Shown: positions 10,904 through 23,760, counted from the stretch's first letter. The stretch: 64,000 nucleotides of DNA from Alisma plantago-aquatica (GCA_963693085.1 OY856413.1:540196879-540260878); one strand, 5' to 3'. The notes: generated by a model not told the origin, from the sequence alone. Translations and numbers: made by a program.

Positions 10904-12588
10904 GATGACACTATGGGGCACCTTGTTTGGGCCTTCGTCGATAAGGTGGCATCATGTGTATGTTTTAGGGTTTGCATGAGTTGAATGGATGATGGTAGCG
11001 ACCATGTGTGTATTTCTTGAGTCTGGACCAGTGTTCTGACCTTGTGTTGATTCTTGAATAGTGCTTCAACCAATGGACTCTGTGCCTTGAGCATGCTTTG
11101 ACCCATACAACTTCTTTGGGTAAGTTTGTTTCAACCTAGATACTTTGGTCTTGGTTTTGGTTGCTAGGATTTGGCCTTGGTGGCATGTTGCGGCCGATAC
11201 ACATGTTTTGTTTTGTGTTGAGACCAATTCAAGTGCCTTTTTTTGACCTGGTTGATCTTGTGAACCAAGTGGTGGCTAAACCACTTTGGTTTTAATGTTT
11301 CTCTTGCATGTATGCATGTGTGGAAGATCCGTTGAGGGATAAGTGTCCTTTTGGTTCCCTAGCATCTTGAAACCTCATATCCTTCACCTCCTTCCTACCC
11401 ATGAATATTTAAACTCTCTCCTTCACATGCAAGAAATTCTTTTATCTCACTCTCAATTCCCCTTCTTGCTTGGCCAACCTTGGAGCTTGGTGGAGTTTAT
11501 GAGGGCTGATCTTGGAGCTTTGATGACCGATCATCCTTGAACGTGGTGCTTTTGAGCTTGATCATCTCCTTTTGGTGATTTTTGGTGATCTCCTTTCTTA
11601 GTATGTAGTTCTTTATCTATGATCACATTTTCCTTTGGAACCCTACCATCCTTCTTCTCCTTTCTTGGTTGTGAGACTCTACCATGGTGGTCATCTTGAG
11701 AGAAACTCCTCTTCAAAAGGGTCGGAGACTATGGTTTGACCATGGTGGTACCCAAGTGAGATGAAATTTTCTTCTATTTCTCCTTTCTTTCCTTTTGTTT
11801 GGCCTATGGTTCGTCACCCTCTTTCTTGAGCTCATCTTTGACCATGGATTTCTTCTCTTTTGAGGTGATCTTTTAGCCATGGAGTTTCTCATGGTTGGAG
11901 CTTCCTTCTCTTTCTTGAAGATCATGATCTTGGAGCTTGAACTTCTTCATAAGGCGAGTTATATAATTTTTCCCTCTTATATTATTGCACCATATTCTTG
12001 CTTGCATGTTGTTGTACTAATCTCTAGAATGTGAATTAAATATGCCAGATGATGTTCTTGTGATCTAGGGTTTAAGATTTTCTAGTATTGTCAAGTATAT
12101 TGATCTTTCTTCTAAACCCTAATTTCATGAACCTGATTTATAACTGATGGAAATGTTGTGGTTCTTGCTTGTATCCTAGTGATGACTCATCATTTTTAGT
12201 TATGGTTCAGCCATCATGTTTTGGATGAGTTTTTGGATCGGATTTTCATGAGGTTGAAGCTTGGTTTCCTCTCTCTTAGTTGGTCTCCTTATTGTTTGTG
12301 ATGGTGATCGGTTCTAGGGTTTGATGTTCATGTTTCCATGAGTTTGAGCATGGTGACATTTGGTCTTATTGGTGCTTTGCACCTATTTTGGTTGAAGTTC
12401 CTTGGTTGGTTTTGAGGTCGTTACCATTCCTATGTTTTTCTTGGTCGTTTCCCTCCTTGTGTCTATTAATGTTTGTGTTCTTTTTCTTGTGCCTTTAATA
12501 CCAAGTTGAGGGGTCGACATACTTGATTTTGTTGGTGTGGGTAGCTACCATAGTTTATCTCTTAATTCGACATGGTTTCTTAGGGTTT
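10904..12588 (+). repeat. G1 5' LTR, segment 1
   Basis: This segment continues beyond S2 at 15836; 'tagggtttgggtc|gccacaatgg' corresponds to the opening of the G0 LTR. It carries a TATA-like TATTTAAA (11406-11413) followed by a pyrimidine-rich, leader-like stretch, as expected for a U3/R boundary. No coding domain was found; the short frames at 10894-11106, 11343-11540 and 11531-11925 look like chance. The true left end of the G1 LTR is not resolved and may lie left of S1. Confidence 0.6.
11406..11413 (+). promoter_or_regulatory. Probable TATA box of G1 LTR
   Basis: TATTTAAA is followed within 20 bp by CTCTCTCCTTCAC, a plausible pyrimidine-rich transcription start region. Confidence 0.4.
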
Positions 12589-12593
12589 GGGTC
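12589..12593. repeat. Target-site duplication GGGTC, left copy, of S2
   Basis: GGGTC lies directly before TGTAAAGAGG and is repeated exactly at 15831-15835. Confidence 0.9.
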
Positions 12594-14039
12594 TGTAAAG
12601 AGGCGAGATCACCTATCTACTAAAATTTCAAGGAAATACAAACATCCACAATTTTAACAGAAATTGAGACTTTTGAGGATGCTTGCATAATAATCCAAAT
12701 AAATAAGCATGATTCCAGATACATAATCAAATTTCAATAGCAGCGGAAAGAAAGAAATATCAAGCCTTCTAATGGCTTTATAGTTTATTACATCATTGCT
12801 TTCTAAAAGAAAAGATAAGATAGAATAGAGGATCTAGCTATAGCAACCTAGCCATCCTTCTTCTCAAGCAAACGATCACAGCAAGGATTCTTTCTTCAAG
12901 CCCTTCCTTCTCCTTAGACAGCTCCAACACCTGGGTGGTTGGGAAGGCACCCAGCAAGAGGAAAAACAAGAAAAGTATGTGTTACACTAATAATCTTTCA
13001 AAGGCAAAGAAAAGATGTAACAAGTAAACAAAACTAAGTAGTTGGTGTAAAAGGATATCAAGGAGTATGAGGTTTTTATAAGATAACTTGCCATTAACAA
13101 AGCAAGTAAAAGGTTTTAGCATGTTTATTAATATGTCTATCTAACTAAGTAGGGTTGAGGCACCTACCGAACCTCTAACCTTAGGTGAGGGAAGAATTAT
13201 AAACATTTCCAAATCACCTACAAATTTTTAATGGGGAGAATAATAAACATTCCCCTAGGGCGATTTTATACATGCCCTCTATGGGTGGTTGTACATAAGT
13301 ACCACAACTTAAAATTTAAATAGAACATTTAATTTCATGCTAATAAGAGATTTATGGCAAGAATAAGCAAAAGATATTCAACATGGCAATGGGGTATGAA
13401 TACCCAAACAAGAGAATACTATATCTGATTTTTGAGGCAAATAAGACATTTTGGGTTTCAAGAAAATTCAATGGTTTAGATCAAATTAAACCTCATAGAA
13501 GAAATCTAGGTATTGGATTAAGTATTTCCCAACTGATAGGTAGATGTACAACAAGACTCATAATAAAAACATACTAATCACATACTAATCACATACCTTG
13601 GCCACAGGTGTCCTAAGTTCCCTTTTTCAAGTCTTCACACGAACTATAACCCCAAACTTCCTAATACATCATTTAATTCATTTATTAGAATTACATGTAT
13701 TCACTTAAAAGATTGAAAGCCCTAATTTACTAACTTTTTGTACAAACTCTCGATTCAGACTTCAAAAACCTCATAATCGTCTTAGTTAGGTTTTCCTGAT
13801 CAAAATAACATATAATATTGTATATTTTGGAAATATAGATTTGTAGGATTAATTTTAGGGATTTTTAAGTTAATTAAATCGATATTAAAAACACCTTTTC
13901 GAAAAACTCAAAACCAAAACTCAAAAACATTTTTATTAAATAGATCTCGTTTTCCTGATTTCAAAACACTATTTATTTTTAATTTTTGACCAACGAAATA
14001 ATTTATAAAAATTATTTTATCTCGACCAATCACAGCTTG

Positions 14040-14490
14040 CCACGTAGGCAAAGCTGGATGGCCGAGCGGTGGCGAGCGCCCGGCAGCGGCGACCCGCGAC
14101 CCGTGGTCGCTCGCTACCAGCCGTGCAAAGCGGTCGGGCGGGATGGCGGAAAGACCGAAAACCCATGCGCGTGAAGTCCAGAAAAGAAGAGAGGCGAGGG
14201 CAAAACGGTCAAATGCGCGTCGTCTTCAACCTTGGTCGCGCGTGAGCAGCTTGCTCGGCCGGTTTGGGCAAAACCACGATTCTCGACCAATTCGAACGCT
14301 TAGGTACTCGAAAGAAAGAGAACGAGAAGACGAAGTCAGTAGTACCTTTAATTTGGACGGAGATGAAGCGAGTAGTGAGCAATATGCGCCGCAAGAGCAG
14401 GGCAAACGACGGCTCGATCGTGGTCTAAACGTCGACGAAAATCCAAATTGGAGGTACGAACAGGTTGCTAAGGTGATTGCGGTTGCGAGG
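14040..14490 (-). promoter_or_regulatory. GC-rich leader (R/U5-like) region of S2
   Basis: A sharply GC-rich, CpG-rich stretch (for example the cggcagcggcgacccgcgacc run near 14081) sits just downstream of the minus-strand TATA. The G2 LTR has a comparable island around its own TATA. Confidence 0.5.
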
Positions 14491-14497
14491 GTGGAGT

Positions 14498-14505
14498 TAT
14501 TTATA
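14498..14505 (-). promoter_or_regulatory. TATA box of solo LTR S2 (minus strand)
   Basis: The minus strand reads CCTATAAATAACTCC, a strong plant TATA match placed in the middle of the LTR. Confidence 0.6.
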
Positions 14506-15830
14506 GGCAAGGAACCCTAGACTAGGATGTGGATAGGAGAAAAGGAAAGTGGCCGGCGGCTACTTTGGGCGTTTCTCAAATACGCGTTAAAGCTCGCAAA
14601 TGTTGGGATAATCCTGTGCGAAATCTCGCAAGGAAACCAACGCAACAAAAATCAAGGAAAATCGTTGAGTAAATCTCAAGTTATTGCGATTTTAAGAAAA
14701 TGAAAATCCAAGGCCTGTTGCCTTATCTGACCCGAGCTAGAAGACGACCACGTGCCGTCAGATTGATGGACGTGGGTCCATCAAGCAATCTGGGCCGTTC
14801 GATCGCACATTAGATCAGGGGAATATCCCTGAGCAAAAGTCGATTAAAACTATTAGATTTTAAATGTTTTTCTCTTTCTTATTTTGGAGGCTCAAGCGTT
14901 GCCCAAAAATTATGAAAATTTATATTCTGACTTATTTCGACGCGTAGAATCCGAATATGGAGTTAGTTTTACATTTTGAGAAAGTTTAATAGGTGAAATA
15001 ATTAATATGTCATTTTCTCTTTCCTCCCTCAAAAGAAGTGATAACCTTATCTAAAATTAATGTAACTTCACCCTTAAGTCTCCTTAATGGTTTGAAACAC
15101 GATTTTGCAATTATCTTCACAAGTTGACATTATCTTTATATTTATTAAATTAATTAGAACATTCTACACACTTTCTCTCTCCTATTTTACTATTTATTCA
15201 TATATTATCCAAATTAGTTGCAAATTTGCACAGAGGCTTATTTTTATGTTTAGAATACGAATTTGAAGTTATTTCCCTGATTTGAGAGCATTAAATATTT
15301 TACTTCTTTTTATTGGCTTATTTCCTATATTCCTTTGATAATGTTATTAATATTTTTATTTTAAATAATACTTGACCCTTTAGTTACTCTTTACCCAAGG
15401 AAACGAATTAAACTATCAAATTAGCATGATGGTTTCAGATTATCTTATTTTTTACAAAATCTTTGTAATTATCTCCTTTACTCATATTTTCTCATATTTC
15501 CTTTACTTATTATATTTATCTTCTTTCTTTTATAAAATTTGGATTTTCTTCTTATTTCTTATATTCTAGGAAACACTAGAAGATTCTAGGATGAATTATT
15601 TTATCCCCTTTTTATTTCATAAGGTGAAATTGCATATTAAACCCCTTGTCTAATTTTAACTGAGTCTTTTGTACATGAAACCTTGAAATAAGAACATATG
15701 GGAAATATTTAACCAATAACCATCTTAATTTCTTTTAAATCAAGACCAAGGATAAAAGGAACGAAAATGAAGGTCAAAGCTTTATAGAAAAGAGTACAAA
15801 GAGGCACAAAGGAGATTTCAGTATGTTACA

Positions 15831-15835
15831 GGGTC
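15831..15835. repeat. Target-site duplication GGGTC, right copy, of S2
   Basis: Exact repeat of 12589-12593 following the TTACA terminus. Confidence 0.9.
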
Positions 15836-17077
15836 GCCACAATGGCTAACCCTACTCACCCTTGGCCGCAACACCTTGTGCCCTTTTTGGTCATTACTTA
15901 GTGAGCTTATTTCGGCTGATACACACATTTTATTTGATGGTCGCTACATGTTCTAGGTCTAGTCGTAACAGGTGTAGGTGTAGTGGTCACCACACATGGT
16001 GACACCTTTTCTAGCGATCTCTACCATGACCTATGCTAGTGGTCACTAAACATATGATGCCTTAAGGGTCATTACATATATGTCACTCATGTTGGTTGTT
16101 GCATCTTAGTTATGTTTGGTCGACACATTGTGTTCTATGGAGTGACGATTTGAATAATCATAAGTGTGATTCTAAAGTAATTTGTTCCATTAAAATGAGA
16201 GATGATGTGTCTAGCGTTTGATGGTGATTATTGTATTGAAACCCTGATCAGCTATATGAGAAACCCTAACCCTAATCTCAAGAACAGGATATACTTGTTG
16301 AGCCTATTCAAGTGAATAGTATGTGATTATGTTTTCTCTCTCCTATTTCTTTAAATATAACCTTGTAGGTTGAATGAATTCCATAGATAGTGAATGATAT
16401 GGTTATATGACACAAGGTGATGATTATAAGCCTTTATAAGGCATGATGATATAATGATATGATACATGAATGATGTGTTTGGGTCTCATGACTTGGAAGA
16501 GGGTTTATGCTTAAGGAGAGGTGATAACCTCTAGTAATGAGATGAGGATTGTTATTACCTAATGATGTGATTATGTTGATGGCCTTGTATTGTAGTGACA
16601 CTAAGTGATGATGGTGATAAGTTTGTACTTTATATGTTTTATATCTTCTTGAGTTGTAAAATACCCTGATCTTTGTAGAGTTTGTTTAGGGTTTTTACAT
16701 TGTAATTTATTTGATTCTAAAAGACACTTAATTGGCTTAAATAATCAAGTGAAACCCTAATCATGAAGTTTCCCTGTGCCATAGATTTATCTTCAGCATC
16801 AATACTTGTTGGATGGTGAAACTGGTTCTCCCTTAGTGGAAGCTCGGAATCAAATATTGTTGAGTATATGCATTGCACAAGATTGGATGCGGTCATTCCT
16901 TGGAAGGAGAATGGTTGAGGTTGTATCTCAGTGATGTGATTTAGTACATGTATATGATATAATTTGAGGATGGTTGCGGTCATGCCTCGACATGAGTGCG
17001 GTTGTGGTCACAGCTCAGATTTCACTAGTGTTGTGCCTATATACCAAGGCATACTAGTTATTTTATAGTTGGACATT
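15836..17077 (+). repeat. G1 5' LTR, segment 2
   Basis: This is colinear with G0 from its first bases up to about 1190: AAACCCTAACCC near 16261, the 'cctcgacatgagtg' block near 16985 and 'ataccaaggca' at 17041. It is interrupted at 17078 by the copia element C1 and resumes at 26139. Confidence 0.8.
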
Positions 17078-17082
17078 ATATG
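17078..17082. repeat. Target-site duplication ATATG, left copy, of C1
   Basis: ATATG precedes the first LTR base at 17083 and recurs exactly at 26134-26138. Confidence 0.93.
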
Positions 17083-18284
17083 TGTTGGTATGTATGCCCT
17101 GAGAGCCAATCATGGGATGATTGGTGGGATACATTAAGATTGATTTGATAAACATCAAAGGAAAGCTTCCAATTCTTTCTAGTTCAGTCATATGAGATAG
17201 TGATAGAACAGATTGAATGTCTAGAGAATGACAATACTCAATGACGTATGCCTTCAGGTTCATGACCTGAACGATGAGATCATACGGATGCTAAGAGTTT
17301 GTACATTCTTGTTATGTCCCTAGTCAGATGTCATTGTGGAAAATAAATAGACAAGAATGACACACAAGACTAGATTGTGGTGTTGGTTAATGACAGAATC
17401 TCATTAGTCATGAGATAGAGATATCAAACCAGACACATAGGTACTTGTTAGAGAACAAGTGTACCAGACAGACCCACCATGAGTTTGACACATGGAACCA
17501 TGACATGGTAGTCACAGTCAGTACTCACAGTGATGGTGGTGAGTGTGATTCTTTGACCTAAAATCACTACACTCAACACATGTCGTTGGGCACACTTTCA
17601 CATCATCAAATGCAGTCCTGAAACATGGGTTGTTATAAAGGTGATGATTGGGTGGCTTTGACACATGGGGATTTTGAGGGGTGAGTGATAGATATTAGAT
17701 TTGTCCCTCCTGAGGGAGTTTGATATCCAAGGCCACTTGATGAGTAGTATTGAAATAGGCATGCACACGCATGTGTGAATCAATATGTGATATTGATGTC
17801 ATACATATCTCTTACAATCTACTCTGAGATCAAGAAAGTGAATGAACGTTGATAGGATGACTGTTCCATGCCTCGAGTTCATTCGGGATATCAGTGACAA
17901 AAGAATTATACATTCATTGTAACACCATTCACAGATTGTAGGATTGAAAGTTGTTCTCCAACTTTCTACTTTCACTTGGGTAGCACTGATGTGTGACTAG
18001 GCACCGCTCTTTGCTTGTGAAGTCATAAGTGTTATGGATTTTCACTGCCAATGTGAAATGGACCTGTAGGGTCACACACATAGGATTTAACCTGGAAGAG
18101 GAGTTTTGTCCACAAACAATGTTTAGATTGATTGCTAAAGGAGTTTAGTAGTTCAATTAAACACTCAATTAATTGATAGCACAATATCATTATGTTCAAG
18201 GTGTTGGACGCATTGATTGGAGTATTAGATTGATTGAAATCGCAATTGACTGATTCTGCAAAATCAGCACTCCCAACTGATCGA

Positions 18285-18670
18285 CTCATGAGATGAACCA
18301 ATCGGCTCGACTTGGTGAACCGATCGGCTCAAGTGTTGAGTCGATCGACTCATGGACAGGGTGAAATGATCGGTTCAAGTGTTGAAACGATCGGTTCAAC
18401 TGGTGCAACCGAGCAAGTTGGGAAAGTAGGATTGGTGAGAATTTTCCTTGCGTTTCACTTTCCAAATTTGATTGGAACAAGGATTGGTATTCGATACCAA
18501 TTAGAAACAAAAGAAGGAAAGTCAATCGGGAACCGACCAGGACCACCAACCGATCGGTTCACTTGTGAACCGACCGGTTGAGGTGTCCCAACCGACCGGT
18601 TGAGGTGTCAACCGACCAGTTCAGGTCCCCAACTGACCGTTTCAGTGGTGAAACGATCGATTCAGGTTGC
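18285..18670. repeat. AACCGATCGGTT word cluster in the C1 5' LTR
   Basis: More than ten variants of the self-complementary word AACCGATCGGTT (CGATCGGTTC, ACCGACCGGTT, CGATCGACTC) lie 100-490 bp upstream of the TATA box. The matching cluster in the 3' LTR is at about 25100-25465. Related words recur in the C1 interior (19775-19960) and in the unrelated element A3. Confidence 0.9.
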
Positions 18671-18773
18671 GATTTGGTTGTTTTGTGGAAAATCTTGAAC
18701 CCTTCTACTCCTGCTTTTAGTCCTGCATTGGCCAGGATGGAGAACCCTGTCCCATGACCCTCCTATATATAGG

Positions 18774-18783
18774 GGTATTGGGG
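18774..18783 (+). promoter_or_regulatory. TATA box of C1 LTR
   Basis: CCTATATATAGG in the 5' LTR; the 3' LTR copy is at 25568-25579. It lies at the step from AT-rich U3 to the GC-richer leader. Confidence 0.6.
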
Positions 18784-19329
18784 GCTTCTCAAAGTACAAC
18801 TCAGTGCAACCAATTACTCTACAAAGTTGTCGTTCTCTCTGGTTTTGGTAATCGAGAGAGAGCCCGAGAAAGTGCTACCCGCAAAGGGAGGTGCAGCAAG
18901 GGAAAGACAACTGTAGTTGCAACTGGAGGTAGGAGAGTGTGTTGGCGACTAGTACGTCAATAGGAGGGTGCGACTCCTTCCAATTCCTTGTGGGACAAGG
19001 AGATTGGAGTTCGAGGTGGTCCATGTGGACTACTTCAGAGGCAGGAGGTTTCTGCCGCTCAGGAGGACAACTGTCAATCCCGACAGTCCCGGTGAGAGGA
19101 GGAGTCGTCAGTCCCGGTGCGACCAGGAGCTGCACAGACACCGTCCAAGACTGGAGGTGAAGACCGCGTAAGGCGTGAGGTATTGTCGCCGAGCAAGCCT
19201 CGGGACAAGGTCTGATTCCACAAACCATCCTTTCCTATTGTATAGGCGTTGATGCGTTTCCTTGTTCTGGGTTTGGGGGAGAAAATTTTTGTTTCCGTTG
19301 CCTTCTCTGCCTCACCTAGAACCCTACAG

Positions 19330-19340
19330 TGGTATCAGAG
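19330..19340 (+). other. C1 primer binding site (tRNA-Met type)
   Basis: TGGTATCAGAG begins one base after the 5' LTR and is complementary to the 3' end of plant initiator tRNA-Met, the usual primer of Ty1/copia elements. Confidence 0.85.
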
Positions 19341-21180
19341 ACACGTCAATTGCTCTATACTTTAGGGATTATTGATATGATCAATTTTGGTTTGTCGCCT
19401 TTATTTATTGCATACGATGCAAATAATATTGGCTTTATGCATGTCCAATCCTAAATCCACAAATCCAAAATTACATATATGATATGTATTATTAATGCAC
19501 TCGATACGCGTCACCCTTAAATGAGTTTTGTGGTGGATGTATAGCGTGGTTATGGCCAACAAACCCTATCTGTGTATGGTTGTATGTGGTTGCTTGCATC
19601 TCGGTCTGCGCACTGATCTTCCTTCTCCTATTCCTGATGTAACTCGAAATAATTCGAGATTTCTTTCCTACCTTTGCTCCCCTCAAATGTAACTCGAGGT
19701 TTCTCTTATTACAATGTAAAATAAGATAGATTTAATTTCCTGTTATGTCAAAGAATGGAGGACATCGAAACGACAGCTGAAACGATCGGTTCAAGGCGTG
19801 AACCGATCGATTGATGTTCCAGACAATCAGTTCAAGGAGTGAGCCGATCAGTTGATGGCCGGTTCAAGGAGCGAGATGAGTGGGTGGCGACCAGGTGAAC
19901 TGATCGGTTGGAGGAGCGAACCGATCGGATGGTGGCACCCAGACGACCGGGCCAGAATGGGAAAGGTATTCATGTGATGAGTTGATCTACTCGAAAGGCA
20001 AAGCACAGAGTTCATCTTGTATACGTTGCATGTGATGTAGACCTAGATGACCATGATTCCTCTTGGCTCGAGGAATCACATTAGGATGGCCATAATCATC
20101 ACTTTTATCGTTTTGCATGTTTTATGTGGGATATAGCATGTATATGATACGTACTATGTATTGTGGTGATTGGATATGTATATGTATATAAAAACCAAAT
20201 CCCTCATTAAAATATTAAGTCTTATATGTCTTCCATTAGCGGCACACATGAAAAACTCAATCGACCAAGTGTAGGTTACGCCAAAGTGTGGTGCGTCGTC
20301 TATCTTGTGGAAGTGTGAAGGGTAGACATGTAGGTTCTGCCAAAGCAGGGTGCATGTTTACCGTGTCGACTTTTGGGTTAGACTTAACTGGTGATTCTTA
20401 GAGCGTCTAAGCCCAGAGGCAAGGAATGTTCATGGCAAGGTGTTGCGCAAGTTCATTCATCAAGAGTTGCATATGATGCAATTGACATGATCGCCTACCT
20501 AAATAGTCAAGATTGTGGGCGATCAGCCAAAGCTGACTCATGACTTGATGAAATATGGATCTTGCCCACTAGAAGGTTGTACATTGCAATCTTCTGAATT
20601 GATGGTGAGGGCTATCAATTTGAAGTAAAGTAGTGGGAGCGATAATTAATTAAAGGCCTAATTTTATCGTCAACTTTTCAAATCAATCAAACAAGTCAAA
20701 AGAGTTTTGGACTAAAATTGCATATACTTCCTTTTGTTAAAATAAATGGTTAATCAACAAATCACTTTATTTGCGATCAGTCTTTGAGACCAAAAAATTA
20801 AATAAGAATAATTCCACGACTGGTTAGGATGATGAGAAGTGTTCTCAAAGAGCGAAAGCTCTAAGTCCTAGTTATACCAAGACCAGATAAACTCAATCTC
20901 ACCACATCAATGGCTGAAAGTGTGCTTATGGAAGCATACCGAGGAAGACATTGATGACGAGTGCTTGATGTTGTGTTCTCTGAACTATGAGTTGCAGAGA
21001 CAACATGAGACATATGATGTCTCCAAGAAACTGTCCTAGTATGTCATGACAGAAGGAGATCCAGTAAGGTATTCACACACTCAATGTGATTGGGTATGTG
21101 GAAAGACCTGACTAAGAAGGATTCCCTCTAAGCCAAGAGTTGGCTATTGGTATGATACTGCAAATGTTGTGAGAATCATA

Positions 21181-21420
21181 CAATTCATGGTAAGCTACAA
21201 CATGAACAATTTTGACAAGCGTTGACAGAGTTGTTGGACATGTTGAGGATAGTAGAGGCAAAGATGAAGAAAGACAAACCATAATCTTTGATGTGATCAA
21301 AGAAAAGGTAACTCTTAAGGGCAAGGGCACGGGCAAAGCTAAGAAGTGTTCTGATTCTAGCCAACAGCCCAAGCCGTCTTCAGCCTCAAGGCACATGGGG
21401 AAAGGGTGTATGAGGGAATT
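21181..21420 (+). pseudogene. C1 gag remnant
   Basis: Across shifting frames the translation gives SYNMNNFDK, then an ELLDML-like segment, then a lysine-rich stretch starting KMKKDKP. This is the order seen in plant copia Gag proteins, where an N-Y-N-M motif is followed by LxELLxML and a K-rich linker before the zinc knuckle. The open frame 21212-21511 covers only part of it. At least two frameshifts are needed between 21180 and 21300, and no CCHC knuckle is visible. The family call rests on these motifs only. Confidence 0.6.
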
Positions 21421-22659
21421 TCCCTTTATATCTGGAAGAACAAAAGAAGATGAAGGAGGGGATGCAGATCTCCACCTAAGGTATCATGAAATGAACCGCT
21501 TCTTTATCTGAGGTATATGATACCAAGATATGGATCTATCATATATGATATGCAAGATCCGCAAAGAAGTGATGGCCTTTGTGAAAGGACCAAGAAAGGA
21601 GTACCCATTATTGGAGCAAGTGTTGCTACCATAGATAGGAGTATCTTTCTGTTTATTTCAGCCTAAAAGGCACGAAATAGAGTTGAGAACTGCTATTTCA
21701 TATATTTCCAATAGATAGAAACACTTTATTTTTGCATATTGTATGACAATGATGGCAATCAATAAAGTTGATGTTTCAATCTTAAAGATATGATCTTTTT
21801 GGCAATGCCTTGTTTATCTTGTGATACATGGTATGCATAAGATAAAATGATACCTAAAAGTTATAGATAACTCAAACAATAAAATTAGCATCAATCATGA
21901 GAAATTCATTTCTATTTTCCATGTGATGGATAAATCTAGACTCTCTTGGTTAGAGAACCAGTAAGAGACATGAATATCTTGGACATGATTAATCAATCTT
22001 CACTAATGGTAGTTGGATAATGATTGTCCTCTTAGGTAGAATACATGTGATGTATTTACATACCTATTGGAACAAATGCTAATACTTAAAATATGAATAT
22101 CTTGAAGTGTTCAATATTATCATAGATGAAGTGCAAATTTGGTAAAGTGTTAATTCTTGATGAGATCAATGAATAAGATACTTAGACCAAATGTTTGAGA
22201 TCCTTATGAGTAGTTATGATAGTGTATCATAATGAACTCATGATTAATACATGGTGATGTCTAAATCAAGAAGGAATCATACTCTAAGGAGTTAGAGAAT
22301 GATTATCGAATAATTGAATTCTTCTTAATAAAAGGATACCCCACACTAATAAAGGAAATTAAGAATCACAAGGGTTGTGAGTTCTTATATCCTTAACAGA
22401 TACACCTCAATTATATATGTGATGAGTTGTTCATGTGATGAGTCAACTATATAGATGAATATGAGGAACCAAATTTTGAGTTATGGTTTATGACCATTAC
22501 ATCCTAAATGACATCCATGTGAACCATAAGGTATGACCTTGATGGTAGCACCCATTGGATGAAATCCATAAGTGAAAATGAATCTTAAAGGTTAAGATAC
22601 ATGGATAACATTTTGAGAAGGATGTTGCTTGTTGATTGCAACTTAATGACTAAGACATT

Positions 22660-22770
22660 TGACATATGGATACTAAAACCGCATTCCTATGAGGAATAAA
22701 ACAAGGATGTGTACGTGACACAACCTATAAGGTTTATGAATCCACTAATGCAAATGAATTCTATAAGTTA
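22660..22770 (+). pseudogene. C1 reverse transcriptase remnant
   Basis: Around 22670-22745 the translation contains a KTAFL-like segment and then NKDVYVTQPIRF. This corresponds to the copia RT block that normally reads D-V-K-T-A-F-L-N-G followed by a VYMxQPxGF motif. A frame change separates the two halves. The catalytic YVDD segment was not recognised, so the domain is fragmentary. Confidence 0.65.
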
Positions 22771-22989
22771 CAATGGACTAATTAATGTGATGGATTGCAT
22801 ACAAGCAACTCAGAATTGGATCTTTATTTTGATAATATAGTCAAATGGTTTGACTGATATGTCAAAGATAAAGAAGGGATCTGTGATTTAGTGGGAGCGT
22901 GTTCACATTCCACATGTAGATGTGAAATGAAAATGTTCTAGAATGGAAATCCAAAAGTGGAAATTATCTTTAAGGAAGATAGATATGTT

Positions 22990-23760
22990 TCCTATGTGAT
23001 AGGAATAGAGATCTATAGAGATAGTTCTAAAAAAAACTCTTGACCTAAAAAGGAGAGCATACATTGGCAATCTGTACTGAAGGGTTCAGTATGCACAGAT
23101 TCAGTGGGAGAAAACTTGTCCATGCTACATGGAGTTAGTATCCCAAGGCCAAGTGTCCAATTCTTATGAAGAATGGGAACACTAAGAATAGATATGGATC
23201 TATTATGTATGTAATCATCCCATTATCTTGCATGTATCGACATGTCAAGAACAAAATGCATTCATCATCTTGTATGTATGACATGGAAATATGATGTGCT
23301 CATCCTGATAACTCATATGTGGAACATGACGAGTGGATGTCTGTCTACTTCCAGTAAGGGTTACTGGAAACTATAAGAACTTGATAAGTACTTGGGAGGT
23401 ACTAGTTCTATGGAGATAAGAAAGAGTTCGATGTAAAGAGTTACATTGATGCAAACTTCCGAAAGGACAGAAAATTAATCACAAAGTATATATGGGATAT
23501 ATAAAAGTGAAAGTTTGTTGATAATTGGAAGTGTTCCAATGAAACCATCTAAAAGGAAATGTCGAGTATCTATGCGTTAGAGAACAGCAGTGGATACTAT
23601 ATGGATCTAGAAGTTCATGAGATGAACTTATAGATATTCCGCTCATTGATGACAAGTATGGAATCCTTGATCATGCAATGTGGCTAAAGGTTAGCAAAGG
23701 AATACTAGATCACATATTACGGCAACTCCATCTCATACGTATGACGTACAACGAAGAGAT
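22990..23760 (+). pseudogene. C1 RT C-terminus and RNase H remnant
   Basis: A GIEIYRD segment near 23004 matches the copia RT end (LGI-x-I-x-RD). Near 23430 the frame gives DKKEFDVKSYIDANF, matching the copia RNase H start with its catalytic aspartate in the Y-x-DA-x-F motif. A HIL-x-x-LHLIR segment near 23710 matches the K-H-I-x-x-x-Y-H-x-x-R block near the domain end. Stops and shifts separate the blocks. The order agrees with a single decayed pol running to the PPT. Confidence 0.65.

Larger units (their letters stand above)
12594..15830 (-). mobile_element. S2: solo LTR of 3.24 kb (gypsy, probably Tekay-type), minus orientation
   Basis: On the plus strand it runs TGTAAAGAGGCGAG...GTATGTTACA and is flanked by the perfect TSD GGGTC. 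No internal domains and no second LTR are present. The minus-strand start TGTAACAT is shared with S1. A minus-strand TATA box (14498-14505) stands next to a GC-rich island (about 14040-14520) in otherwise AT-rich DNA, the same layout as the G2 LTR. The 125-codon plus-strand frame at 14143-14520 lies in this GC-rich leader and opposes the inferred transcription, so it is not called a gene. Confidence 0.87.
17083..19328 (+). repeat. C1 5' LTR
   Basis: TGTTGGTATG to ACCCTACA, repeated at 23907-26133. It carries the GATCGGTT word cluster (18285-18670), a TATA box (18774-18783) and a GC-rich leader up to the PBS. The many short frames inside (for example 18312-18581, 18939-19171 and their minus-strand counterparts) recur at the same relative places in the other LTR and are not genes. 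Confidence 0.95.

Noticed and set aside
14143..14520. 125-codon plus-strand ORF in GC-rich DNA
   Set aside because: It lies in the GC-rich leader of solo LTR S2, antisense to the inferred promoter. GC-rich DNA has few chance stops and there is no recognisable domain.
15824..15840. TGTTACAGGGTCGCC as the 5' terminus of the G1 LTR
   Set aside because: The TGTTACA is the right end of solo LTR S2. The GGGTC duplication at 12589 and 15831 shows that the G1 LTR continues to the left of S2.
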